Positions 46,424-57,262 are shown, counted from the stretch's first letter. The stretch: 64,000 nt of DNA from Misgurnus anguillicaudatus (GCF_027580225.2 NC_073352.2:5086501-5150500); one strand, 5' to 3'. The notes: generated by a model from the sequence alone, not told the origin. A program made the numbers and translations.

Positions 46424-47418
46424 TTAAAGGGGAATCGAACCCGGATCGCTGTGTTGCATGTCCATGACGCTACCACGGCACCACAATCCAAGTAGCCTCC
46501 AGCAAAATTCACATTCAGAAACAAAATAATTAGTGTTCAGGCGCCAGACAGGACTTATATATGCAAGCAAGCAATATAACATTGCTCACTAGTACAAAAG
46601 CATGAGGGGCAAGTCAGCATCGGTCAGAAACCCCTCCTCCTCCTTTTGTTCACGCCAGCGAGATATTGGCCCAATATTGATCCCCGTCCTTCTTTTTATT
46701 CTGTCACTCTCCAGTTTTCTCTTTCTGGTCTCCTCCGATAAAACCTTGTGTTTATTTTTCTTAGTTGCTTCTTCAGCAATGACAAAAACATCAGGAAAAT
46801 AAATAGTTGGGCTCTCACATCCGAATTTGAGGAAGTGGAGGAAGTGACGTATGCCGTAAAGCAGATTTTTGTAGTTTTTTTGTGCTCTTGTTACTACCCA
46901 AAACCCCAAGTTTAAAAGTATGAGTAAAGTACGAGTGTTATTTTTTAATTATTTATTTATTTTAAGTATTATTATTATTATTATTATTAATAGTAATAGT
47001 GATATTATTGTACATAACATAGAGGTATTGAAAAGTGTTGGGATGATATTTTTATTTTGTATAAGTAACGACTTAAAGCGACACCATGTAATTTTTCAAC
47101 CTTCATAATAAATTTTCAAGACCCTTGTGATAGTACATCGACTTTAAATAGGTTGAATGACATGTCTACCGGGATCTGTATCACTTTTACTCGTACTTTA
47201 AAACTTAGGGTTTCTGGTAGTAACCAGAGCACAAAAAAAACTACAAAATTCGACTGCTTTACGGCATACGTCACTTCCTCCACACAATTTTTTTAACGTG
47301 AATTTTGCTGGAGACTACTTAAGGAATGTAGAGAGCAACTTCTTTTATGTGACTCTGTGGCACCGTGTAGGTGTCACCGTCCTATGACACGGGCAACCTG
47401 GGTTCGATTCCCCTTTAA
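46424..47418. mobile_element. head-to-head inverted element pair with tRNA-like outer ends
   Basis: Both outer ends carry GGGTTCGATTCCCC, a consensus tRNA B box, in opposite orientations (46428-46442 and 47399-47412), preceded by tRNA-like sequence with an A-box-like GTGGCACCGTGTAGGTG. Inner inverted blocks also match: GAAGTGACGTATGCCGTAAA (46841) with its complement (47259), and TTGGGTAGTAAC-like sequence. The left half contains a coding segment that the right half lacks. TTAA sits at 46424 and 47415, and 47074 starts TTAAAGCGACAC, which also begins the fragment at 57117-57262. Neither tRNA-like end can form a proper acceptor stem, so they are not tRNA genes. Confidence 0.55.
46589..46790 (-). 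pseudogene. N-terminal exon remnant of a transposon-encoded protein
   Basis: The minus strand encodes ETRKRKLESDRIKRRTGINI then GPISRWREQKEEEGFLTDADLPLMLL. It follows the same RTx-(I/V)-x-(I/L)-G...WRE pattern as the exon at 45826, with GFLTDADL in place of GFRC. It lies in the left half of the inverted pair only. Confidence 0.5.
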
Positions 47419-47737
47419 GGCAATTTTTTAAAATAAACTCACGATCTTGAATCCATAAATAAATGCGATCTTCTTTATAAATGACGGCGATTATCTTGCA
47501 TATAGTTCCCTGTATTCAGATGCTGCATTCACGTGTTCATGTTTTACCTTTCTTTTACTGTCTGTATTTACATTACAATCCAGGATGTAATGTATGAGAG
47601 TGAGGAGCTGTCGTCATGGTACAGAGCCCCTCCCCCTTTCCGCCATGTTGGCAGGATTCCAGCGGCAGAACATGATTGTTTACGTGTGTTCTTAGCTCGG
47701 TAGTAGAGTACTTTTTCCCATTCTACACTGTTTTACC
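47419..47737. other. unassigned leader-like DNA
   Basis: It contains CCCCTCCCCCTTTCCGCCATG-like promoter-style sequence at about 47629 ahead of the THAP exon. Nothing else recognised. Confidence 0.35.
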
Positions 47738-47808
47738 ATGCCCCGCAGTTACTGCTGTGTTAAAAACTGCTCCAGTACCTCACACGATACATATGGAAGA
47801 CATACGAA
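47738..47808 (+). pseudogene. second THAP-type N-terminal exon fragment
   Basis: ATG at 47738 opens MPRSYCCVKNCSSTSHDTYG, a THAP-domain start with C-x4-C spacing, unlike the copy at 42706 in sequence. After 23 codons it is cut off by the hAT-like end TAGGGGTGCACGATTC at 47811. Too short to be functional. Confidence 0.55.
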
Positions 47809-47810
47809 CT

Positions 47811-47930
47811 AGGGGTGCACGATTCAGAAAATTTCACGATTCGATTCTGATTTTTAGGCTCGAGATTCGATTCAAAATCGATTTTCGATTCAAAAACGAT
47901 TCTCGATTTTAAAAAACGATGCACAGTATG
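47811..47930 (+). mobile_element. hAT-like left-end fragment (TAGGGGTGCACGATTC)
   Basis: TAGGGGTGCACGATTCAGAA followed by repeated CGATTC/AATCGA motifs. No matching right end was found in the following 1.1 kb. Confidence 0.5.
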
Positions 47931-48957
47931 TAAATGTAGTTTACTTTTTCCTATCTGACTGATTGTAGTAGATATATAATTTTAAAGAAAAGAAACACAA
48001 CAAATTAAATGTAGTTTGATATTACTTTATGTCTTTATGGAAAAATAAAAACTGTTATGAAGCAATTAGATGACACCCTTCAATCAAACTCTATTAAATA
48101 CAATAATATAGTATATTAATGATAGACAGTGCAGGTCTATAGATTAGAAATGTGACTGGTGTTATAATGGTTATTACTTCTATTAGATAGAGCAGAAGTG
48201 TCTCTCTTTAATAAACTCATTATTTCAGATTCAAAAGTCTACTTGCTGTCCCACGAACAATTGAATACAGTTTTTTAGGTTACCGAAATGGAGACACCAT
48301 TATGCATAACAAAGACATCTCAAGCAATGGCATATTTGCATAAAAATTTTCATAATTGAATGAATGACACTTACAATTGTCATAAACATGTCATGAATAT
48401 AAAATAGGTTTTATGCATGTGTCATGTCATAAATAATTATGAAGGTTTTATGTCAGTCTTATGCACACCCGTTCAAGTAAAGTGTTACCCACACTGTTAA
48501 TGGCTTTAATCATTTACATCTTGCAATCACAAATATAACTACCATAGCCAACCCAGAACTGGTTTGTCCACTTTGCAGCCCCCAACACAAAAACCTGGTA
48601 AAGTTACAACAGTACGTGTCATTGGGTTAAAATCAAATTACAACTAAATATTCTACACCAAAACATGTTGGAAACGTTTGTGTACATTAAAAATCTCGTT
48701 ACAATCTAGTGTTTAGAAACCGTCGCAATTAATTACTTTGTCATTTTGGTCAAGAAGTGTCTGCTAAATGCAATGTAATTACAATACACTAAACGCATGT
48801 GAAGAACCTTTGCCAGTACAACTGTAAGGTCCCTTTCTTTCGCCTTATCTTTTTGCATTGCTTTATTCCTTTTCTTTATCGTATTTATAGATCGTCTCTG
48901 TCCTGCTGAAATATTAAATTAAAGAGCTCTGGAAGGAAGTCGCGCCTCTGTGAAGTT
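47931..48957. other. unassigned DNA, small repeat remnants
   Basis: TTCAAGTAAAGTGTTACC at 48471 resembles the end of a fish MITE and GTGTCTGCTAAATGCAATGT at 48767 the SINE tail. Boundaries cannot be set. Confidence 0.35.
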
Positions 48958-48965
48958 GCCCCTGG

Positions 48966-50813
48966 CAGGGCCGGTTTTTGCTATGGGCAATGTGGGCGAA
49001 CGCCCAGGGCGCAATCTATGTGAGGGCGCACGAGCGCACTCAAAAAAAAAAAAAAAAAAAAAAATCCAAGCGGTTTTTTAGACAAACGCTCATTTCCATG
49101 TCAAGTTAGTGCTAAGAGTCATACACAGGTTGTGTGCGTGTCAGAAGAGGCACGGGAGAAAGGGGCGGGGAAACAGCTTGCGACTGCAAAACGCTCGCTC
49201 GCCTTAAGGGGGGCGAGTGAGGGATAGACTGATCCCAGACCAGAGGCCATACAACACAAACTGCTGCGTCTGCTTCCAAAATCATTTTATTTTTCATTCC
49301 TAAAATTAACATAGACCCATATACCTACGAACATGTTATCAATTGGATTTTGTGAGAAAAAAAATCTGTAGAGTCAGTCATCTACGTGACTCACGTCACG
49401 TGACACCGGTTGATTGACGGGCGAACGGACATTGTTTGCTGCGTCCGAAAACTCAAGGCAGTGACTCGTTGCCTCGCTGCCTCATGAGGAAATGACTTCG
49501 GAGGCATGAAGGTAGCTCAGAGAAAGACTTTCGGACACACTTCTAAGGCAGCGTGTTTGAAATTTAAACAGAGAGCGCCTTTGTGATAACTAATCACATA
49601 TTTGAAAACTACAATACTAATTTCTCGCTAGAAATGCAATTAAAAGGTGTAAAAAGTGAAAATGTACCTTTATTTACACTAAATTGGTGGTCCAGTCGCG
49701 TCCTTGGCCGCCATTTTATTTTTTCGAACTCGACCGGACTCGACCAATCACATTCTTAATGTACGTCCACGCATAGATATCTCAGGAGACAGGAAGTAAA
49801 CCAAACATTGAATTCGGACATGCCTTGATGCCTTCCTGCCTTGGAAAGCTGCCTCAGAAGGCAGCAATTTAGAGTTTTCGGACGCAGCCCTCGTTGGCAA
49901 AATGTAATGCAAAGTTAATGATGTCGAGTCTTCATCATCATCCTGCCATGGATCAAATTAAAAGACCAAAGAAGCCATAAGTTGCCCAGATCAGAAAAAT
50001 AAGAAAAGAAGATGAGGAAAAATGGGCAAAAGATAAAGGTATGCCGATTTCTATGAGCTAATGTTATTTATATTAGCCTCGCTCTCTTGCTAATATGTTG
50101 CTATTAGCCACAGAACACGACTGTTTTTTTTTTTTTTTGGTTTTAGTTTTGCTGAACTAGCAACTATTAGAATTGAGGCACCATGTCATGCAACTAAATT
50201 CACCCATAGGCAACACACAGTCTAGTTTGTGTTTGCAACACAACAAGTGCAAACTCACACAGACCTCCTAACTGTGTCCTTTTTTATTGCTATATACGCT
50301 ATATGTGAACTTAAATAACTTCTAATATACATTGACATGCCATTTTGTAAGCTACACAGTGATATAGCTTTTTAAATAATTTGTAGTGTATGCTTAGCAT
50401 TTGTTAACATCCTATAAACTAATAAAATGTGTGTTATGATCATTTTAATTGGGTAACTGATGCATGTGTGATGTAAGTGTATCTAACTTACATATTGGAT
50501 CTTAATTGTAAATTCAGGGGCATTTCTGAAATATTTTGAAGTTAGAGCACCCACTGGCAAAAATGAGGAGTCAGATACTTCAACAGCAGCCACAGACATG
50601 GTTGTGGAGTCTGATGAGGAGTGTGTGTGTGTTTATATACTGTATTACATTTATTTATCTTGTTTTTCTCTGTTCTTGTTACCTTTTTGTATTTAAGATT
50701 ATATATAATAAAATAATACATGTTGGTGGCGGGATTTGGGGGTAATTCTTTTTTTCTGGGGGCGGCCAAGGGATGGTTCGCCCAGGGCGTAAATCTAGCC
50801 AGGACCGCCACTG
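48966..50813 (+). mobile_element. hAT element with two transposase exon remnants and nested MITE
   Basis: The ends CAGGGCCGGTTTTTGCTATG and TAGCCAGGACCGCCACTG are inverted-repeat termini, and GCCCCTGG is duplicated exactly at 48958-48965 and 50814-50821. Exon 1 remnant at 49948-50038 reads MDQIKRPKKP, a stop, then VAQIRKIRKEDEEKWAKDK, with a donor at 50039. Exon 2 remnant from 50518 reads FLKYFEVRAPTGKNEESDTS. This basic start followed by an acidic linker is typical of zinc-finger hAT transposases; the DDE core is deleted. A poly(A) run lies at 49046-49063. Confidence 0.9.
49438..49888. mobile_element. MITE nested in hAT (GCTGCGTCCGAAAACTC ends)
   Basis: GCTGCGTCCGAAAACTC at the left and GAGTTTTCGGACGCAGC at the right are exact 17-bp inverted repeats, and AAGGCAG/GGCAGC motifs continue the symmetry inward. 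Length 451 bp. No convincing target duplication. Confidence 0.8.
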
Positions 50814-50821
50814 GCCCCTGG

Positions 50822-51148
50822 CAACCGATAGCGTCTCCTACGGTCATGGCCGACAGGTGTCGTGAGCAATCGACACGTGAGTCCTCACTCTCAATAGCAG
50901 TCAAACTTGCTCAAACTCACACAGTGTAAAACCAAACCCTATTCATTCACCAATCAGATTCGAGCGTTTCTCTCATCTCTCTTCCTCATTTGCTGCGTTC
51001 CGCTGTCACTCACGTGACGTATTACAAAGCGGCAGACATAAACACATCAGTTTACTTGGATTTGGAGCGACAATTTTCACACAAAAGAGATGAAATACGA
51101 GCGCCATTGCGGTAATCATGGTGGCGAAGGAGAGAGATACGATGCAAC
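50822..51148. other. no feature seen
   Basis: Unassigned sequence between two hAT elements. Joined across the element at 48966 it continues the older locus sequence. Confidence 0.4.
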
Positions 51149-51156
51149 AATATTTG

Positions 51157-53086
51157 CAGAGGTGGAAGTAACGAATTACAACTACTCACGTTACTGTAAT
51201 TAAGTAGTTTTTTTCGTGTACTTGTACTTTTATGAGTAAATTTTTAAGTCTGTAATTTTCCTTGTAACGTACAAATTAAGGTAAGTAATGTACTTTGCTA
51301 CTTTGAAAATCACATTCGTTACTAAGTACTTGTAGAATTTAATTAAATTAATATTCAAATCTTTGACAGCATTTGGATATCCAATAGAAATAATTGATCG
51401 TGGGCGGCCAATAAAAACCCTTGTAAAAAGCCCGGTCTCTGGAGAGCTATTCAATCGATCCTCGCGCGTCCTTCAGTCTGTGACGTTGTATTTAGTGTTT
51501 TAATGTCAAAGAACTTTGGCGTTATGGACACTGAATTAATTAAAAATTCCGAAGAAATACCGGATGATGAGTGCCCATGGCCGCACCTGGGAGTTGTTCA
51601 CAAACAGAAGAAGGAAAGGAGACAGCGTGCAAATAATGCAAACTTTGTTTGCCATCTGCAGTGATTTCGGCTTACAATACTTCAGCCTCTAATCTCAAAA
51701 AGCACATTATGGTAAGAAGACTTATAACCATATTTATGTGATCGTTTTCGTTTTTAATGTTGGGTAGACCTCACGATAATGTGACTGAAAACATCACTTG
51801 AAACATGAGCTTCAGTTACCTAGGTGACGAGCACATAGACCGTAAAAAAAGATTTAGTATTGTAAAATGGCGCTCAAAGTTAAATGTCATTTCATTGTCA
51901 GCATTGTATTATTCATATTGAATCAGTGTTTTAAGCTTATAATAATAAACAGTCTAAAAAGGACTCTTTTATCAAATTCGTCTGTTGCCGCGTCCCACTG
52001 GCGTAGCAGTGTAACTGCACTGACAGCCTGTCTAAATAACACATATGTCAGTGCTAATTGCTAAATGCTGATAACTTTTGAAATATTAGTAGGGTACTTT
52101 TTCAAAGCTTTCTTGTCCAATAATATTTTTTAACTCTTTTCCCCGCCATTTAAGTTATCTTGTCAATTAAGAAAAAAACATTTGCATAAAAAACGTGTTT
52201 CTGAAGAATTTATGTTAATGTGCAATACCCCGATTGTCCACTAGATAGCGGACTTACCCAATGTATGGATAAACTGAAGCCAAAACGTTATTTACTAATT
52301 TTATGTTTGATATTCGTTCTGAATCTGATCTCTAATTAAATTCCTTCATAAAAATGCAATTGTTTCAGCTTTTTGCAAAAAAAGTGTATTTGTAAAGAAA
52401 AATACCAATATTTTAGAGTTTATAAGCAGGGGAAAAAATAGGATGAAACGGTTTTTCACTTTTTTTATTGTTTGTTTGAAAGTAGAGGGTCTGTTCTTTC
52501 ATTTGATATATTTGTATGTTTATATATTTTTAGAAGAAAATTTTCCTGGAAGGCATTTTTTAAAACTTTTGTGAAAATTATAAAAAATGCTGGCGGCCAC
52601 CTTTTTGAAAAATGGCTGGCGGGGAATGAGTTAATGTAAAAAAAAAATCTGTTTTTAAATAAAATAACCCAACAAGGTTATTTATGTCGCATCATAATTC
52701 ATTAATAATAATAACATTAGACCATTTTTATAACTTGATAAAAATTATATGAAGAAAGAATATGAAATAATATAGCTGCTGTTAAAATCATTTAACATTC
52801 TTTAAACAGACAAAATTCCTGTACTATGTGTTTATTCGTATAAAACACAAATCGCCTGTTTTTAATCCATTCATATTTCTGATTTCATTCAATAGATTTA
52901 ATGTTTATTCAACAAATATCACCGGCTAAAAGTAATTTGTACTTGAGTAGTTTTTAAGAGGGGTACTTTGTACTTTTACTTAAGTACATTTTTAACACCA
53001 GTACTTTTACTTGTAATTGAGTATTATTTTAGCAACTACTTGTACTTGTACTTGAGTACAAATTTTCAGTACTCTTTCCACCTCTG
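51157..53086 (+). mobile_element. hAT element with BED-finger exon remnant and nested TTAA MITE
   Basis: The ends CAGAGGTGGAAGTAACGAAT and ACTCTTTCCACCTCTG are inverted, and AATATTTG is duplicated exactly at 51149-51156 and 53087-53094. From ATG 51504 a frame reads ECPWPHLGVVHKQKKERRQR and, after a frame break near 51655, VISAYNTSASNLKKHIM ending at a GTAAGA donor (51714). WPH...NLKKHI fits a BED-type zinc finger at the transposase N-terminus, with the middle cysteine pair damaged. No catalytic region remains. Confidence 0.9.
52130..52634 (-). mobile_element. TTAA MITE family E, copy 1, nested in hAT
   Basis: It runs from TTAACTCTTTTCCCCGCCA to TGGCGGGGAATGAGTTAA in inverse order, TTAA at both borders. 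Landmarks GGATGAAACGG, TAGAGGGTCTGTTCTTTCAT and AGGCATTTTTTAAA appear, inverted, in the copy at 62108-62607. Confidence 0.85.
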
Positions 53087-53126
53087 AATATTTGTTTGGA
53101 AAAAGGCAAGGAAATACTTCTGGTCG

Positions 53127-53371
53127 TTTCTCAATTGGAAGGCTGCAGCCTCCGGAGGTCGAATATGCAGGCTGCATACGTCATCAAGCCTGGTTTATTG
53201 AGGTAAACTGAACATTACATACGCAAGTCGTAAGCAAACTGCAACAATTTACGATTAACTAAGTATAATAGTCAACTTTATAATTGTTAATATTCTGAAA
53301 TAAGACAGTCTTGATGACGTATGCAGCTTAGAAATACGACATCCGGAGGCTGCAACCTTCAGATTGAGAAA
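53127..53371. mobile_element. foldback MITE (TTTCTCAAT ends)
   Basis: The ends TTTCTCAATTGGAAGGCTGC and CAACCTTCAGATTGAGAAA are inverted; the symmetry extends about 60 bp through GCAGCCTCCGGA and TGCATACGTCATCAAG. 245 bp, no coding. Confidence 0.8.
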
Positions 53372-53483
53372 TGGCTTCTGCCACGAGTTCCTCATCAGAA
53401 AGATGTAACATGACTGCGTTTCTCCCTGATGCCTCAAAATGTTGATCGTTTAGCATTTTAAATGTTTAGTTTTTAGTTTACTT

Positions 53484-53610
53484 TTAAGGTTGGCCCGTTC
53501 TTTTCCTTTGCGTCAGTGCTGCGGCGCTTGTGGCCTCTAGGGGCGCTAGGCTTGAAAAATACATGTCTAGCGCCCCCTAGTGACCAAAAAGTTCCGCGTT
53601 GTGCCTTTAA
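53484..53610 (-). mobile_element. small TTAA-bounded repeat
   Basis: TTAA at 53484-53487 and 53607-53610 bound a 127-bp unit whose reverse complement matches 46155-46285. Inverted ends are weak. Confidence 0.55.
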
Positions 53611-53897
53611 ATAAATATTATAAAACAAAATTAAATAGACATAATTAAAATACATAAATATAACTAAATCTACCCAACACATACCACCCTTGATTTTAAT
53701 GCACCACATGCTGATTTTGATGCACCGCATCTTTCTTTTAATGCACCACCTTAGCTTAGACATATTTACATATACAATGAATCATTTCATCATGAATCAA
53801 AAAGAAGAAAAAGAAACAAACACTAATACAGAAGTCTGGATTGGTGTGTTATGTGTTGGGTATGTGTGCTATTGATGATGTTGAGTTGTAGTTGTTG

Positions 53898-53935
<38 letters not shown>

Positions 53936-54267
53936 ACTAATACTGTCACTGTTTTTTTTACGAAATATTAATATCATCACCATCATTTTATATAATATTA
54001 TATTGATTGTTGTCAGTATTGTTACTATTATTACTATTAATAATAATCATTACTATTAATAATAATCATTGTTTATTATTTATTATTATTAAGTTATTAT
54101 AATGGGATTAGAAAAAAAATCCTAAAACCATAACAATCCCTAGAATTATCATTGGTATTACCATTATTATTGTAAATACTATTATTGCATAATATACATT
54201 ATATTATAATTATAATTATTATTATTATTAATACTACCAAATATGTATTATTATCTGTTTTACTTAC

Positions 54268-54300
<33 letters not shown>

Positions 54301-54959
54301 GCTTATTATCATTGCTTCATAACAATATTATCATCTGTATCATTATCCGTTTAATTTATTATTAATTTATTTATTATATCATTGAGCAAAACAAATACTT
54401 GTCACAATTGTTGTTTTTGTTGTCTGTTTTGTTTTTACTACTTAACTATCTGTTGTATGTTTTGCACTTATAATAAAAAAATAAAAATAGTTATATTTCC
54501 TAATTAAACTAAGGCCTAGTACTGGTTTAAGATAATCCCTGCCCGTGAAACCACCCCTATAAGTAACTTCAAGTCAAAAAGTAGGTTTTATAGTTTAAAA
54601 ATATTAGCATATTTTTTTTTAGAGATGTCAAAGTAGCTTTGGGGTCAAAATTTGATAGGAGGGTTAAGTGGTGAACATGATAATTATATACAGGTAAAGG
54701 TAATGACATACAATACTTCAATGATTTATTAGTTAGCAAAATAAAAAGTGTTCAATAAATCTCAAAAAATGTAATAAAACTACAAATAAGGAAAAAAAAT
54801 ACAAACAGAAAAAAAAACACAAACCAATCATAGAATGTTTGTATATTCTGTAACTATGACAACATGACATCATAATAGAGAGTTAGATGAAGTATGTCAC
54901 TACAGACTTTACTATACAGAGTTTAGATTGAGTCAGTAAATTCAGTTAGTTTCAGCAAA
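53611..54959. repeat. ATT-rich low-complexity DNA upstream of klhl10-like gene
   Basis: (ATT)n runs at 53901-53933 and 54268-54300 with interspersed TTATTA repeats between. The last 600 bp before the gene are AT-rich with no TATA box or CpG island that I can point to; transcription start unknown. Confidence 0.7.
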
Positions 54960-56829
54960 ATGGAGAATGAAATAAATTTCACAGCTTTTAGCGTCTTCGA
55001 TGAAGTGCATTTGGAGGGCGAGCACACCGATGCGATCATCAGGGTGAAAGACACGGAGTTTAAAGTGCATAAGATCATTTTATGTGGCTGCAGCCCATAT
55101 TTTAGGTGAGGACAGACATTTAAACACACAAATACACAAATGCATTTGGGAAAAACTTTATTATTTAATAATTATTTATTATTTATTAATGTACGTTCAT
55201 CCGTAACAAGTGTGTCACCATTAAAATTTGCTCCACAGGGCACTTTTCTCTACCAAGTGGTCCAGTGGTCAACATTTCTATGAGATATCAGATGTGTCTC
55301 CACAGATAATGTCCCTTATTATTCAACACGCATACACAAGATCCGTTCCCATCACTGAAGAAAATGTCCTGGAGCTCCTGGTGGTGGCGGACAGGATTTT
55401 TATGAAGGATCTGGTAGACGCCTGTTGTGGGTTTCTGGAGTCGCAGTTATGCCCAGAAAACTGCATTGGCATTTTTATGTTTGCCAAGCATTTTCATTCT
55501 TGCTCCGAACTTCAGGAAAAAGCCAAGTTTTACATCCTGGAGCACTTTAAGGACGTGGTGGGTTTGTCTCAAGAACTCCAGGAGCTCCCACTAAAACATC
55601 TTGAGGAGTTCATTGGACGGGATGAGTTGAACGTTAAAGAGGAGGAGATTCTTTTCGAAGCCATCCTGCGCTGGATTGAGCAAGACCCTCAAGAGAGAAA
55701 AATACACATCGCCACACTTCTGCCAAAGATTCGGATGGGGTTGATGACATCGGAATATTACCAAAATAACGTGAAGAGCAATCCACTAGTAACAGATGAT
55801 GAATTCTGCTCAAATGTCATCAACAGTGCAACAAACGCCCTGAATGACCTTAACATATCTGAACTCTCCAGCCAAGACCTTCCTAAACAGCTTATTCGTC
55901 CGCGGCTGCCTCCAACAGTACTGCTGGCGATTGGAGGATGGAGCACTGGTGGTCCAACCAATATGATTGAGGCATATGATGTTAGGGCAGACTGCTGGGT
56001 TAATGTAACCCCAGAGGTGGATACACAGAGAGCCTACCACGGGACAGTTGTCTTGGACGGCTTTGTCTACTGCATCGGCGGCTTCGATGGTGTGAATTAT
56101 TTCAACAGCGTCAGGAAATTTGATATCACCAATCAGACTTGGCATGAGGTGGCTCCAATGTATGAGCGGCGTTGCTATGTAAGCGTTACTGTTTTGGACG
56201 GTCACATATATGCCATGGGTGGCTACGATGGAAATATACGGCTGAACTCAGCCGAACGGTACGACCCAAAGACCAACCAGTGGAGTCTCATATCATCCAT
56301 GAACGAACACCGTAGTGATGCTGGTGCCGTAACTCTACATGGAAAGGTGTATATCTGTGGAGGGTTTTCTGGCTTTGACTGTCACTCCACAGCAGAAGTC
56401 TTCGATCCCCAGACCAACCAGTGGAGTTTCATCGCCCCAATGATGCACCGCCGCAGTGGTCTCGGTGTGATCTCTCATGGGAATCGAGTTTATGCTGTTG
56501 GTGGATGCGATGGTGCTGATCGTTTGCGTAGTGTAGAGCGTTACAACCCTGACACAGATAGCTGGCGGGACATTGAACCAATGATAACGCCACGAAGCAA
56601 CTTTGGCATTGAGGTGCTTGAAGATCGGATCTATGCTGTTGGAGGCTTTAATGGATCAAGCACCACTGATAACGTGGAGTGTTTCAACTGGGAGACAAAT
56701 TACTGGTATGAAGTATGTGACATGACAATAAGCCGCAGTGCTCTGAGTTGCTGTATTTTATCAGGGTTACCTGAAGTGATCAAGTACACCGCCAATCGGG
56801 ACTCACTTCCGACAGGAGGCTGTCAGTGA
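54960..56829 (+). CDS. klhl10: kelch-like protein 10 (klhl10-like), BTB-BACK-kelch
   Basis: Two exons, join 54960-55105 and 55239-56829, encode 578 aa ending TGA. The family acts as the substrate receptor of cullin-3 ubiquitin ligases; KLHL10 of mammals is needed in developing sperm. The BTB domain spans about residues 12-118 (HTDAIIRV, KVHKIILCGCSPYFRALF), BACK about 120-225 (CPENCIGIFMFAKHF), and six kelch blades about 277-555, each with its GG doublet (AIGGW, CIGGFDG, AMGGYDG, ICGGFSG, AVGGCDG, AVGGFNG). The kelch part closely follows mammalian KLHL10 (RAYHG, ERRCYVSVTVL, RSNFGIEV, SRSALSCC), and the protein is only slightly shorter at both ends. The start ATG has A at -3 and G at +4. The intron (133 bp) is phase 2 with GTGAGG donor and CCACAG acceptor, splitting the Arg of YFR-ALF. 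No stop or frame break is seen. Fish have several klhl10 copies and I cannot tell which this is. TE debris flanks both sides. Confidence 0.93.
55106..55238 (+). other. klhl10: intron of klhl10-like gene
   Basis: 133 bp, GT...AG, AT-rich. Joining exons here keeps the BTB core continuous (SPYFR then ALFST). Confidence 0.9.
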
Positions 56830-56890
56830 TTGACGCAGCATCGGCACTGGACAGAAATATTTCGCCATCAATGATGTGCTGAAGGAAAAA

Positions 56891-56896
56891 AATAAA
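56891..56896 (+). promoter_or_regulatory. poly(A) signal AATAAA of klhl10-like gene
   Basis: A canonical hexamer 62 bp after the stop codon, followed by GTGTTATAAACT-type T/G-containing sequence. It implies a short 3' untranslated region. Confidence 0.7.
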
Positions 56897-57116
56897 TGCA
56901 TTAAAAAGAGGACACGGTGTTATAAACTTTATTTATATTTTTGTTTGAAATAAGTTTAGTGTAAAAGATTTTGGATGACTTTTTTAAAATCATGTCTGAA
57001 TCAGATGGTCAACAAGCCAAAGAAATGCTTTTAAAACTCTCAATGTCAGACACAATGAAATATGCTAAGATTGAGAAATAATGATAATCTTCTTTACTTC
57101 ATTTACGTGATTTGGG

Positions 57117-57262
57117 AAATACGGGTACATTAAAAAAAAAATGATACAGACCCTGTCAGGCTATGGTGGACATGTCATTCAACCTATTTTAAGTCGATGT
57201 AGCATCACAAGAGTCTTGAAAATATATTATGAAGGTTGAAAAACTACAAAGTGTCACTTTAA
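57117..57262 (-). mobile_element. fragment of the TTAA element seen at 47074
   Basis: Read on the minus strand it begins TTAAAGTGACACTTTGTAG and continues TTTTTCAACCTTCATAATA, matching 47074-47190. It lies 290 bp after the klhl10-like stop. Confidence 0.7.

Noticed and set aside
46428..47412. Two tRNA genes suggested by GGTTCGATTCCCC
   Set aside because: The acceptor stems do not pair, anticodon stems are poor, and the two copies are inverted termini of one structure.
55758..56205. Minus-strand frames inside the klhl10-like exon
   Set aside because: Shadows of a clearly conserved plus-strand kelch coding sequence.
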